A DNA stretch of 64,000 nucleotides from Gnetum montanum (Eukaryota; Streptophyta; Gnetopsida; Gnetales; Gnetaceae), in assembly GCA_015680685.1 (NCBI GenBank), contig MNCI01007659.1, forward strand, positions 468,514-532,513, read 5' to 3'. This document shows positions 22,261 to 33,785 of the stretch, piece after piece. The notes below the pieces were generated by a model. The model saw nothing but the letters and a program-made list of their open reading frames with translations, was not told where the DNA came from and made no database searches. Position 1 is the first letter of the stretch. Each line of letters starts with the position of its first letter. The position numbers and the translations under genes are program-made.

Positions 22261-23765
22261 ATATTGCATGTTAACCAAAATCATATTAAGTGGCACCTAA
22301 GTTAAAATGCATAAATACTGCTCAAATTCTATAAAACCATTCAAATATATGCTATTCTAATGTCGTATATGATGCAAAAAAGGTTATGGAGGTAGAAATA
22401 GGTCAATCAAGTGAAACGAAGGCTAAACCAAAGTCAAAAAAAGTGAGGTATGAAAAGTAAGGCTAACATTGTCAACAAAGATTAAAGTTTTACTAGTTTT
22501 AGGCCTTAGTGGGCCATGGTTTAAGGCTACAAGGTTATTGGATAAGGTTGAGAATTAACTGAGGCTATTTCTAGGTTGTTTAAACTAAGAAAGAAAGGTG
22601 AAACACCACCAATTTTGGGTTTCTGCAATTCAATAGCAAATTTGTGTAAGTGTCAAAACTTGGCAAATTTCTCTAAGTGTTGGTGCTACGCTCTACAACA
22701 TAACCAGTGTAGCATACATTGAACCCTATTTTTACAAGATTTCTCTAAGTGTTAGCAGTAGTTTCATGAAAAATTTTCTAAGTGTCCTGCTATGCTCTTA
22801 GTCTACCTACTATCCTCCCTAGCATAACTAGCGTAGCACATACTTTCATGGCCAGTTTGCCCAAGTGTTAAGCTAGAAGTGGTCAAGGGTTACTTGGGAT
22901 GGATGAAAACATTTGGAAAATTTTCTATCTCCTGAGCTATCATGCTTACTACTCTGCCCAAAATACCTTGACAAATGTCTGAGTTGCCAGCTTGCCCAAA
23001 TACCAAGCTAGATTTTGTCAAAAGTGCTTAGGATGGATAAAACAGTTTGGCAAATTTTCTATCTTTTGGGTTGCTATGCTCTACTATGCTCCATAGTGTA
23101 GTAAGTGTGACTCAGGTTCTAGTGCCTAATTTTGTCCAAGTATTAGATAAGGATCTGTCCGGCTAGCTTGACATGGAAGAAATATTTGGCACATTTCCTA
23201 GCTTCTGAGGTTGCCTACCCTACTATGCCCCAGAGTGTAGCCAGTGTGCTATAAAGGAAGACTATAGATTTCATCAAAATTTTTCAAAGTGTCCCTGCTA
23301 TGCTCTCTAGTGTAGCCAATGTGAAAAATCAAAATTTTGAAAATTTTCACTAAGTGTTATGCTACGCTCTAAAGCGTAGCGAGTTGGACAGGAGAAAAAA
23401 GCCTCCAACAGCCTCCAAAAGCCTCTAGAACTTGGCATCAACCTTCATCTCAACTCTAACGTTCCTCCTGCAACCAAGATTAGTAGTTTATATTTCTTTT
23501 GCACCTCCCATTGATCCCCAAAATTGTCTCTATGCTTAACCCTACTCAAAATAGGGGGAAGATGTAGTCCCAGAGTGTATTCTCCAAGTTGCATTATTTT
23601 GACACTGTTTGTAGGTACATTGTGGTCTTTCAAACTTTGGCACATGTAGTCTAGGTAATGTGGTCACAGTTCTGTAGTCTCTGGGTACTCATTGTTATCC
23701 TTCAAAGCGTAACACTTTGCTACTTTCATGAGAACGTAACATGTCAGTGTAACCCTATCTACTCT
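22261..23765. other. Non-coding segment with imperfect palindromes
   Basis: No coding frame. At 22498-22540 it contains phrases similar to the 29-bp repeat (TTAGGCCTTAGTGGGCCATG). From 22685 to 23380 it holds repeated GCTATGCTC/GTGTAGC palindromic phrases, listed separately. It is interrupted at 23765 by E3 and should continue at 33712. Confidence 0.45.
22685..23380. repeat. Irregular array of GCTACGCTC-type palindromes
   Basis: Imperfect palindromes start near 22685, 22789, 23083, 23218, 23297 and 23361, with a weaker one near 22936. Each pairs GCTA(C/T)GCTC with G(C/T)GTAGC. The last, 23361-23380, is a perfect 8-bp stem with a 4-base loop (GCTACGCT-CTAA-AGCGTAGC). The intervening sequence is also partly repeated (CAAATTTTCTATCT). 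Confidence 0.7.
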
Positions 23766-24598
23766 TGATGAGCGGAAAGATATCCCTACACTCAACCATA
23801 TGAATACAAGCATCCATGCATGATATGATTGAATTCCAAGGACTAAGTGCTTATGTGCCTTTACAAAACTTGGATGAGTTAGTCAATCATTATCTTCCCA
23901 AGCTTACTTGTATGGCATGATTGTATGGTTAAGTAAACTTGAGGTATATGATTTTTATATATTTTTTTATGTTTATGTCCTGGTGCTACAAACGGAGAAG
24001 TGAACTAATGAAGTAACTAATTCAATTTACTAATCTATCATGCTCTAACTAGTCCTAACACCAGCATCCATTCCCACCTGTCATACACATCCTGAACTAG
24101 TGCGACACTACTGGGATTACCAAACGCTAATTGTTACTGGGTTACCAAGTATTCCATGCATGCTCGAAGTGGTCGTACTGAGTGTGCTTGCTTGGGAGAG
24201 TTAACAAGGTGAGAGAGAGAAAATTAATTAACTAAGGAAAGCATTAGATAATTATAAATAAGTACAAAATGCTGCAAGGTTTATCACAAAGTTCATCTTT
24301 AGTTCTACCACAAGGTGTGCTCAGGTACAAAATGCCTGAATAAGTATCCATTCACTTTATGACTCCTACTATGGGCACTTAGAAATAATTCTAACTCTGA
24401 GGAAGGAAAACTGCAAGAGTTCAGGTAAGGGATTGAGACTAATTAACTAACTATTGCCAAACCAAGTGTGCCTACCTCTTATGTATAGGCAATAAGATAG
24501 GCCCTGATATCATATGTCCGATATCACTTGAAAGGCTTCGATATTGCATACTTGATATTCTAGATGTGATATCATAGCCCCAATATCATAGCTCATCA
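23766..24598 (-). repeat. 3' LTR of E3
   Basis: 833 bp with terminal inverted heptamers TGATGAG and CTCATCA. It matches 32866-33711 along its whole length. On the minus strand it carries decayed GATATC repeats (24505-24590) and then a TATA-like element. Confidence 0.9.
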
Positions 24599-25218
24599 TA
24601 CCCGCATGACTAAATGAAAACTCATCCTTGAATTCCTTACAAAATATTAGGAAGGTATGGGATTATTGACTGAATGAGAACTGACAACAACAGGGTATGA
24701 TAGGCTCAAAGTGCCTAGTGAACGGATTGACAAACATATTACAATATTTGTGTTCACATCCATTGTGGTGAACACTATACATAAATGACATCCAAACTCT
24801 CATCTGATAGCTTGAAGAGAAAGAGAGAGAGAAAAGAAAATGAGGCATGTTCCTACCGATGTCAGAAATGTGCACTCTGTTGTTTATCCATAGCCATGTG
24901 ATGAAGCATGTTCTTTGCATAACTGCTCCCACTCCAGTCCATCTCAATTGCTTCCTCCTATCCTAGTCCATTGTTCGTGTAATCACCATCTACGCACACA
25001 ACATAGTCATTAATTAGCAAGAATAGATAAGTCATAATGCAGTTGATACCTTGCCTTGATATAAGCACATTAGCTAAGTTGTGGGTATGGTAGATACTAG
25101 GTTAGAGGTTTTTAATTGATAACTATCCAAGATGTAGGGGTGAGATAGGTAATTGAATGGAAAAATTTGTGACAGGGCGCCCACAACTAAGAGTGAACCT
25201 TCGGTAGTGATAGGGTGG

Positions 25219-25890
25219 AAAACTGAAGGAACAATGAAGAGGAGGGAAATAACAACAGCGAAGCTAATAAAATGGATGTCATAGATGGGGATGAAATAAG
25301 AAATGATTGATTGCAAAGAATGTTTAAGGAAACGAAGTTAACAATTGCACCAAAAAGGAATGTCAATGGGTCCTCCCCAAAGCAGGCCCATGCCTTTTAT
25401 GCCCTAATAGACCTACAAACCAAAGAGTCCGTAAGCTCTCAAAATGACATATGGAAACAATGGTTAAGAACTTACCCACAAGAGTTTATGGAAGACTAAC
25501 AATGCATTAACCAAGACATAGACTAATCATAAAACCAACAATGAGGTGGTATATGGGAAGAAATATGGAAGGAGAGGAGGAAATGGAATGGAATCCTACG
25601 AGCAAGGTTGTGTAAAGTCCCTTGTGTATTATGTGGTTAAGATGATTGAATAAAATTCATCCCAAGTCCAGACTCACCAACCACATCCAATGACCTTGCA
25701 TCAATACATTTGACCAACCCATCCTCATGAAGCAAAAAGAATGCATCCATCGAGTTACCACCATTCCAAGGAGAGAAAGATAGGGAAGCAGAAAGCGAGA
25801 AAGGGCCTTAGTTAGAGGGAACCTTCAGGCATGGGTAACATTTCTTTCCAATGCCATAACTAGTGTTTGTAGCCCATGTTTCTTTATTAT
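25219..25890 (+). pseudogene. Possible antisense reading frame inside E3 (unknown)
   Basis: On the strand opposite to E3, between its integrase and 3' LTR, a single frame stays protein-like for about 220 codons. It has an acidic start (NNEEEGNNNSEANK), one TGA, then an open run at 25311-25499 (KRNVNGSSPKQAHAFYALID), then charged wording such as IWEEIWKERRKWNGIL near 25560-25600. Roughly a dozen stops interrupt it. No domain was recognised. Some Tat- and Athila-type plant elements carry extra, sometimes antisense, ORFs in this position. It could equally be a chance frame. Confidence 0.3.
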
Positions 25891-26689
25891 GTCTAAGGGG
25901 TATTCTTTGAATTCCCACTAGTCTGTTTTTTTCTTCTTCTTTTTTGCATGAGAACCACACCATGCAAAGACTTATTTGGATTCATTCAACTTCCTGTTAT
26001 TTGGTCAATAGTGGAATGGCAGAAGACTCATGAAAAGCATCCAAGTACCCAAGAGAATAGCTAGCACAAGTGCCTCGAATCCCCCTGAAGTCACACCCTT
26101 TTCAACCATTAAGTCCTTCCTTGGTTTGAAGACTACCAAGTTACCAATTCATTAATAAGTTTACTTAGAAAAGGGATAGTACATTTCCAAGACAAGGGAG
26201 ACAATAGAGTTGAATGGAAGAATGGATGACATGGACTCATTTCCTATTTTATCAAAAGAACCATATCTTAGTATCAACATCAAAAGTCAAAGGTAAAACC
26301 AAACATTAGTAATCGACATTATTATAGTCCAACCCACCATCATGAGCACTTATTATATGATTAATAAAAATAAATCAATCAAAGAAATAGTAAAAATGTG
26401 AATAATGGTATGAAACAAAAATAAGTAAAATTGAAAAGATGTGTAAAAAAAATGTGTAAAAAAAAGATACAAAAAGAGCTAAGGGCTTAGAATCGTTAGC
26501 ATTGGTGGCCATCTCCCCCATGATTGAGTTAAAATTAGGATATCTAAAATAATGAGCAGGGTTGTCCACCAATAGAGGTTGTATTGGTACTAGCTATTTT
26601 AGGCTCATGGAAAGGTTTGGTTTGTTGGATGTTGGCCAACAATTTCTTATCTGGGCTCTCAAGTTTGTAAATCATGATGGCCCCTGAAG

Positions 26690-27560
26690 AAAAATTTGCA
26701 TGAATAATATAAGGTCCTTTTCACAGCATTTGAATCTAGTGCATTTTGGCACGTGTGTGGGGTTCCAATAAAGAACCTTATCTCCTAGTTGGTACCTCAC
26801 TTTTCTAATTTTCAAGTCTTGATGTCATTTATTAAAAGCCTTATGTAATTCATTAGATGACAAGGTGACTAATCGATTCTCATCTAGCACGTTAAGGTTC
26901 ACTAGCCATTCTTTTTGTGCTAGGTTAAGGTCAAGGTTGAGATCACACATCGTATATAGTGTATGGAGTTCTACTTGAATTAGAAGTGTTGAGAGTTTTC
27001 TGTACACTAACTCATAGGGAGAGTATCCTATAGGGAGTTTCCATGTGGAGCGGTATGCCCAAAGAGCATTGTTCAGTTTGGTGCTCCAATCTCACCTTTA
27101 TTTGCTAATGGTTCTTGTTAATATTTTTGTAATCTCCCTATTGGTTACTTTGGCTTGACCATTCGCTTGAGGGTTGTATGATGTAGTCAGTCTGTGTTCA
27201 ACTCCTAAGCATTGCATTAACTTTCGAAAAGTCACACTTATAAAATTTATACCATTATCCAAAATAAGTGCACGAGGAACACCAAACCTATTTAGGATTT
27301 ATTGTTGAAGAAATCGTGTAGTGGTAGATGTTGTACAATCCATAACAGTGGTTGCTTCTGCCCACTTTGTGAAATAGTCAACAGCAACAACAATGTAGGC
27401 TTTTCCATTGGACATTGGTGTAATAGGCCCCATAAAATCAATTACCCATATATCAAAGGGTTCTAAAGGTTGAATCCATTGTTGTGAACCCTCCATTCTA
27501 GTAGTCATTCCCCCATCACGTTGGCATCACTCACAAGATTGGATGAAATGATGAGCATCC
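26690..27560 (-). pseudogene. E3 integrase and C-terminal extension relic
   Basis: Catalytic core: FDIWVIDFMGPI (about 27450-27415, first D), then LILDNGINF (about 27270-27244, second D), then a third motif reading NGQAKVTNREI (about 27180-27148), where the catalytic E is K. Upstream the zinc module ends CQRDGGMTTRMEGSQQWIQP, nearly the same words as E1. The C-terminal part (27007-26700) ends with a QLGDKVLYWNP block like the G-D-x-V-L motif of gypsy integrases. Stops occur at several former Q or R codons. Confidence 0.85.
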
Positions 27561-28009
27561 TAGAACAATGTAGGACAATAATATCCTGTAAGCAAGATTT
27601 TAATGGTTGTTCATCTTCCAACATAATGACCCCCACAAGGGCCCTCATGAGTGTCTTGGAGAACTTGTAATTGATCTACATCGGGAACACACCATCGGAC
27701 CAAGCCATCGAGACATATCTTATAAACATGTCCATTAATTTCCATTAAATATTTAGCTCGATGAAGAAATTGTTGTTTCTTTTTAGCGTCTAACTCTTGT
27801 GGTGTTTATTGTGTAAGGAGATAGGTAAGAATGCTACTATACTAATTAATTTCCATGGTTAATTAATTATTTACTACACCTACAAAGAGGAATTCATCAA
27901 GAAAGTGATCAGAAAGAGGATATTCATCCTCTTTTTTATCCCATCTTAACCGAGATAAATGATCAGCAACAACATTCTCGATGCCTTTATGATCTATCAT
28001 CGTAAGATC

Positions 28010-29300
28010 GAACTCTTGTAAGATTACAAGCTATCGTATGATGCGAGGGCTCACCATTGGTTTATTTAGCAGGAATCGAATTACACTATGGTCTGTGTAT
28101 ACAAATACCTTATAGCCCAATACATAGTGCTTGAGCTTATCTAGTGTAAACACCATAGCCATTAATTCCTTTTCTGTTGTGGTGTAGTTGAGTTATGCAC
28201 CAGCAATACTTTGACTTGCACAATGAATGTAACAGGGTCATTTTTGGTCATCTAACTATCTAAGTACAGCTCCTAAAACAAAGTTGGATGTGTCAGTCAT
28301 TATATGGAATGGTTTGGACCAGTCAAGAGCTTGTAGAATAGGTGTTTCTACAAGCTTCTGTTTTAAAGTTTTAAAAGCTAACTCACATTCTCTAGTCCAT
28401 TCAAAAGGTAAGTCCTTTTTCATTAGTTTAACCAATGGTTTTGCAACCCTTGAAAAGTTCTCTATGAATCTTCTATAATAGCCAATGTGTCCAAGGAATG
28501 ATCGGATGTCTTTTACAGTTTCAGGTTGACATCTGATTCCTTGGATGACTTTAATATTTTCACGGTCTACCTCTATCCCTATTTGTGAAATCTTATGCCC
28601 TAATACTATGCCTTTTTGAACCATTAAATGGCTTTTCTACTAATTGAGCCTTAAATTGGTTTCAACACATCATTTTAGTACTTGCTCTAATCAGTCCAAT
28701 GCTTGATCAAAGTTTGCTCCGTAGGTGGAGAAATCATCCATGAAGACTTCTACACCATTCCCTATTTGCTGCTAAAATATACTTAGAACCAAACATTGAC
28801 ATGTTGTAGGATCATTGCACAAGCGAAAAAACATCTATTTTTATGTAAATGTCCCCCAATGACTTGTAAACATGGTCTTGGCTTGGTCTTCTAATGCTAT
28901 TTGGATTGGTTGTATGCACTATAACCATCCAGAAAACTATAGTAGTGATGCATTGCAATGGTGTCTAAGAGTTGGTCGACGAATGGCAATGGAAAGTGGT
29001 CTTTGAATATTGCCATGTTCAATAGCCTAAATTCTATACACACCCTCCATTTACCTCACTTTTTGGACACAATAACTAATGGACTAACCCATTTGCTATC
29101 AGCAATGTGGTAGATGAACCCAGCTTTTAGAAGTTGTTCAATCTCTTCTTTAACCACTTGCTTCAACTTTGGGTTCAACTGCCTCTGTAGTTGTCATCAA
29201 GGCTTCATGAAGAGGTTAGTGTAAATTCTATGTTGGCATATCCTAGGGTCTATTCTAGTTAATTCGGGATATGACCAAGTAAAGTCTTTTGACCATTTGT
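28010..29300 (-). pseudogene. E3 reverse transcriptase and RNase H relic
   Basis: Strongly recognisable. RT reads KEEIEQLLKAGFIYHI, WVSPLVIVSKK, FPLPFVDQLLDTIA, FLDGYSAYNQ, then VEVFMDDF (FMDD at 28733-28744, both catalytic aspartates intact). The 122-codon open frame 28256-28624 covers GIVLGHKISQIGIEVDREN through FLGHIGYYRRFIENFSRVAK to the RNase H start MTDTSNFVLGAVLR. RNase H continues to KELMAMVFTLDKLKHYVLGY and VYTDHSVIRFLL. Despite stops elsewhere, this is the best-preserved pol domain in the first 40 kb. Confidence 0.9.
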
Positions 29301-29649
29301 TCACCATTTTTAGCAACCTCTCTTTTTGTTGCGAGGAAAGCTTACCATTAATAATTACCAATTTGCCATTTTTGAGAAATGTCTACTCCATATTGATGGG
29401 CAAAAATTTTAACTCCAAGGGCTCTTGCTTAGAGTTTTCAAAAAATTTCAACATTCCCTAGTCGATAGTTTCAATGTTGAGACTTGGAAGTTGGTGATGG
29501 ACTTTCTCTAATGTGTCTATGCTATCGATGTAAGCACAAGTCAAACCCTCAGTTAGTTTCATGCATATAATTGAGTTGCTCTTTTGGTTAGCTATCAGCC
29601 ACTGGGTGCCTTCCTATCTTGTGGCTACCGCATACAGGCACCTTTTTAT

Positions 29650-30110
29650 GTTAGTTACTTATGCACACTGGTTGCATGCAGGCAATGTTACACATTGTAT
29701 GAACCAGGACTTCTGCACGCAATTACACCCTATGTGACTGTATGTGATACATGGAACTTTCTTCTTCTCAATCTTTCCAAACTTATTTTCCTTTGATATC
29801 TCTAGGGAAAGATCATGTATTCCTAGGCATGCATCAATTGTGCTTAGCCATGCTCTTCCCATTATGATAGGGAAGTCCCCCTTGCAATTGTTGACTTGAA
29901 TCACTAGGAAGTCGGCTGGATACGACCATCCACAAACAGTGGTAACAATGTCCTCCACTAGTCCTAATGGGATAGTGATGGACTAGTTGGCCAACTCTAA
30001 ACGAATGTTACTCCTTTTAGTGGAGGCAAGTTCTAGGCTTTGTGCATTTCTTAGGAGATTAAGTTGACACTAGAACCTGAATCCAAAAGAGCCTTGCAAG
30101 GTTCATTCCT
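29650..30110 (-). pseudogene. E3 aspartic protease relic
   Basis: The catalytic motif is intact: NEPCKALLDSGSSVNLIS, with D-S-G encoded at 30075-30083. After a stop, the frame continues through GWSYPADFLVIQVNNCKGDF and PIIMGRAWLS (open frame 29659-29958). This protease would release mature Gag and Pol proteins. The active site survives here, whereas E1 has a stop in it. Confidence 0.8.
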
Positions 30111-30799
30111 AGCAATTTGTAAATATATAAGAGCACTCCCAAGATCAGAGAATTTCCTAGGAAGCTAGCCAGCCTTAATCCAATCAGTAATGGCATGGGT
30201 CAACATGACCGTGTGCATTGAATGTGACCTTTGGTTTGAAGGGAGTTTTGAAGTTTTGGATGATGGTGAGGCCTTTGGAGAGTTAGCCACTTGTGACTAC
30301 AATGTCTTGGTTGGAGTGTTGGTCCTAAAGAAATGTCTCTTCTTTATGCAGTTGTCCAAACCAATAGTAGGGTGAGGATTAACAGCCCTTGTAGCATTAC
30401 GTTGCTATCGATGGGTAGGGAGCTCACCCTACATGGCTGAGCAGGTGGTAATGGAGTTAAGGGTGGAAGAGATGCAGTTGGATGAGAAGGATAGTATGTT
30501 TGTGAGATATCACCCCTAAGAGAAGGAGTTCTATAATACTCATGGATTTGGTAGTGAGGTTGGAGAGTGACATGACTAGTAGAGTCACGTGGAGAGATCG
30601 GCTACTACATGTAGTATCCATATGGGTCAAGCTAACTGTAAGGGTATTGTTGACATGGTGGTGGCATTCCCCATGTTTGTGGGTGCTACCACTATTGGTA
30701 CTAATCATTTGGCTGTGGTGAAGTTCAACTTGGATAATATGTCAAGGTTTGGTAGAACTTTCTTGGGTTACCTTGGGGATAAAGTAACCTTCGAGGTGT

Positions 30800-32727
30800 T
30801 TGCCTTCTATTTAATCATGGGTTGAGTGCATACACCCCAGACTCCTGCAGATGTGAGATTACAGGACAACATCCCTTAGGATGGTCATATTGGCATATCT
30901 CACATCCACCATCATTTTCTATATCCAAATCCACAACCTCTTTGATGATGGAAACTTTTCCCTTACCTTTGTCACGTGCATATTCAGCTTCTCTCTTTTT
31001 CCTCCATTCTTGGTTACTACCTGGTTCCCTAGAATCCCCTATTATTTTGAGAACGGTTTGAAATCTATTATCTAGGAAGTCCCACATTTGGTCCACCTTT
31101 ACCGATACTTCCGATTCAAGTTTTTGAATGGGAAAGGTTTTCCTATTCACCATCTCTTCAAGTGGTGACTCTTCTTCATCCTCACAAAATCTAACTCCCT
31201 TCTTTTGAAGGGAAGGATCTTTGTTATATTCTTCCACACTCTCTCTTTTCCTTAACTCACCTTCCTCTTTATCAACTTGCTCCAATAATCTTTGTACTTG
31301 ATGGACCCTACGCTCCAATAGCCTTTCTTGGACACAAGTCCTAAGGGTTCTTCACATTTCATGCCTAAGCCCATCTACGAGATGGCGTAGTTGTTCCCTT
31401 TGCGAGTAACCATGGCCTAGGCAATGATGTAATAGTGCATAATATCAACCCATGGCAACATCCAAGGGTTCATGTTCTCCTTGTTTTCATCCTTGGATTT
31501 TCTTTCACAGGTTGGACACTTAGGAGTACATTTGATACTTATCATTGAACAGTTCTAACATGGTACTCCATCAGCGAATGAACTCTAGTTCTAAGGACTG
31601 GTACTAGCTTTCCACTTCCTTGATCAATATCTGTGGAAACAACTTGAGTTTTTGCCACTCATTTTCTATGTTTTGCAAGGCACATGCATCGTGAAATGCT
31701 TGCAAATGATTTGAGGATCAGCATTGTATCCCCCTTCAAATTGTGGAATATTGTTCATGTTCAATCTTTTGATCCTACTATCTTTTTGATGCCTTTTTGG
31801 GATTCTAACAGCCTCAATTATATCTAGCATACTTCAGGTAGCAAGTAGGGGTTCATCGTGATTGTACTGTCTATGGAATCTATGATGCCTATGTTGTTCC
31901 CTACTCTCCCTCCTTTCATGATGAGTTTCTCTAGAATGCCCTTATCCCCTTTCTCGGCTGCTTTGTCTATGATTCTTATTTTGCTTACCATTATCCTTAG
32001 GGTCTTTTTCCTTGTGACTACATCTAGATCTTGAAGGAGATGATGAAGGTGAAGAAGAAGGAGGACCATCACCATGATGATGCCTGCTTCCTTCTCTTCA
32101 ATGGTTGTGGCCACAATCATGATTATGATCAGAATGTCCATCTTTGTTATGTTTTAGTGTTCCTTTTTCAAATACTTTGTGTCCATCGGCACCAAAATCT
32201 GGGTTATGGATAGTTGAGTGAAGATTCTGATACACCACCCCTTGACCAAAGTCAACAGGAGGAACATCATTGTCTGGGAGACTTCCTGAGGTAGGTTCTC
32301 CACCCTCATTTTCACCTATGATATACGAGACATTCTAAGACAACTTCCCCTTCATGGATTCATAACATCTCTCTTGTTGTAGATCCCCTTGACGTTGTGC
32401 CTTTGTGGGTCACTACTCTCTCGAGTCGTGATCATGCACAATGTACTTTACCTATAAGTGCTACATACCAATTCATGTGAGAGCACGAAGAAGCATGCCC
32501 GAGATTGAGCGATCGGGAGATAACACTATGTTACCTTCTAAATCATGCCAACGTAGTTATTCATCCTAGTGCAGGATAAACATAAAGTTTGGTATATACT
32601 CATCATGATGAATGTATACCACATGAAACTGTTGAAGGACTGACAGATCATCATGTGTACTACACCTCCGATTATTCCCTATATCGGACCTAGGTGGTGA
32701 AACACTCTTGTAAGAAGAAGGAGACAT
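30800..32727 (-). pseudogene. E3 gag relic
   Basis: Starts at ATG 32727 with an open run of about 50 codons (MSPSSYKSVSPPRSDIG). A serine/arginine/histidine-rich charged region follows (32141-31824), ending DEPLLAT as in E1. The 167-codon frame 31318-30815 has a coiled-coil-like start (VHQVQRLLEQVDKEEGELRK). It ends with a zinc-knuckle-like C-x2-C-x3-H-x4-C (CEICQYDHPKGCC), one residue shorter in the middle than the classic C-x2-C-x4-H-x4-C. Gag would coat the element RNA. Stops and shifts inactivate it. Confidence 0.75.
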
Positions 32728-32846
32728 AATTGTCTATTTAGTGTGCAATACTTTTCATTTCAATAATTGTAAGATAACCAACCCTAAGGGTTCATTCCAA
32801 TGATGGGAAGATTTCCTAAGTTCTAGCTAGCACACAAACAACAAAG

Positions 32847-32864
32847 TCCCCGACAACGGTGCCA
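32847..32864 (-). promoter_or_regulatory. Primer-binding site of E3 (tRNA-Asp type)
   Basis: Minus strand TGGCACCGTTGTCGGGGA matches the tRNA-Asp complement at 16 of 18 positions; both differences are transitions. It begins one base inside the 5' LTR end at 32866. Confidence 0.85.
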
Positions 32865-32865
32865 A

Positions 32866-33711
32866 TGATGAGTAGCAAGGTATCCCTATGCTCAACGATA
32901 TGAATATGAGCATCCACGCACAATCTAGTCGAATTCCATGGACTAAGTGCTCATGCACCTTTATAGAACCCAGATGGGTTAGTCAATTATTGTCTTTCCA
33001 AGCTTACTTATATGGCACAATTATATGGTTAAGTAAACTTGAGGTATATGATTTTTATATATTTTTTTATGTTTATATTCTGGTGCTACAAAGGGAGAAC
33101 TGAACTAATGAAGTAACTAATTCAATTTACTAATCTATCATGCTCTAACTAGTCCTAACACCAACATCTATTCCCACCTATTGTACACATCTTGAACCAA
33201 TGTGACACTACTAGGATTACCAAACACTAATCGTTACTGGGTTACCAAGTGTTCCACGCATGTTCAAAGTAGTCATACTGAGTGTGCTTACTTGGGAGAG
33301 TTCACAAGGTGAGATAGAGAACATTAATTAACTAAGGGAAGCATTAAATAACTGTAAATAATATTAAATAAGCTATTCTAAATGCTGCAAGGTTTATCAT
33401 AAAGTTTATCTTTATTTCTGGCCACAAGGTGTGCTCAGGTACACAATGCTCGAATAAGGATCCGTTCACTTTATGACTTCTACAATGGGCACTAAGAAAT
33501 AATTCAACTCTGAAGAAGGAAAATTGCAAGAGTTCAGGTAAGGGACTGAGACTAATTAACCAACTATTGCCAAACTAAGTACACCCACCTCTTATTTATA
33601 GGTGACAAGACAAGCCCCAATATCGGATGTCCGATATTACTTAGAAGGCTCTGATATCGTGTACCTGATATCGCAGATGTGATATTGTGGCCTCGATATC
33701 ACAGTTCATCA
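32866..33711 (-). repeat. 5' LTR of E3
   Basis: 846 bp, starting TGATGAG and ending TTCATCA on the plus strand. Homologous over its length to 23766-24598 and to the solo LTR at 44462-45307. U3 carries GATATC-type repeats (33630-33705) close to a TATA-like sequence. Confidence 0.9.
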
Positions 33712-33721
33712 ACACTCATGC

Positions 33722-33785
33722 CACGTGGCATTCATACCATGTGGCATCCAATCTACATTTCATGCTAAACCTAGCCCTATAAATA
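33722..33785 (+). promoter_or_regulatory. LTR-type promoter: G-box and TATA box
   Basis: CCACGTGG at 33721-33728 contains the G-box CACGTG. A partly repeated CATGTGGCAT follows, and TATAAATA lies at 33778-33785. The order G-box then TATA, about 2.2 kb before gag, fits an LTR promoter whose U3 was split by E3. Confidence 0.45.

Larger units (their letters stand above)
23766..33711 (-). mobile_element. E3: near-complete Ty3/gypsy element, Athila-like
   Basis: A 9,946-bp element on the minus strand with two LTRs (23766-24598 and 32866-33711), a tRNA-Asp-type primer-binding site, gag, protease, RT, RNase H and integrase in gypsy order. Flanking five bases are ACTCT (23761-23765) and ACACT (33712-33716), a target duplication with one mismatch. 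Many stops and frameshifts inactivate it, yet several catalytic motifs are intact, and it is better preserved than its relative E1. It has inserted into older repeat DNA (22261-23765 and 33712 onward). Clade assignment rests on the primer site and reverse transcriptase wording and is tentative. Confidence 0.9.
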
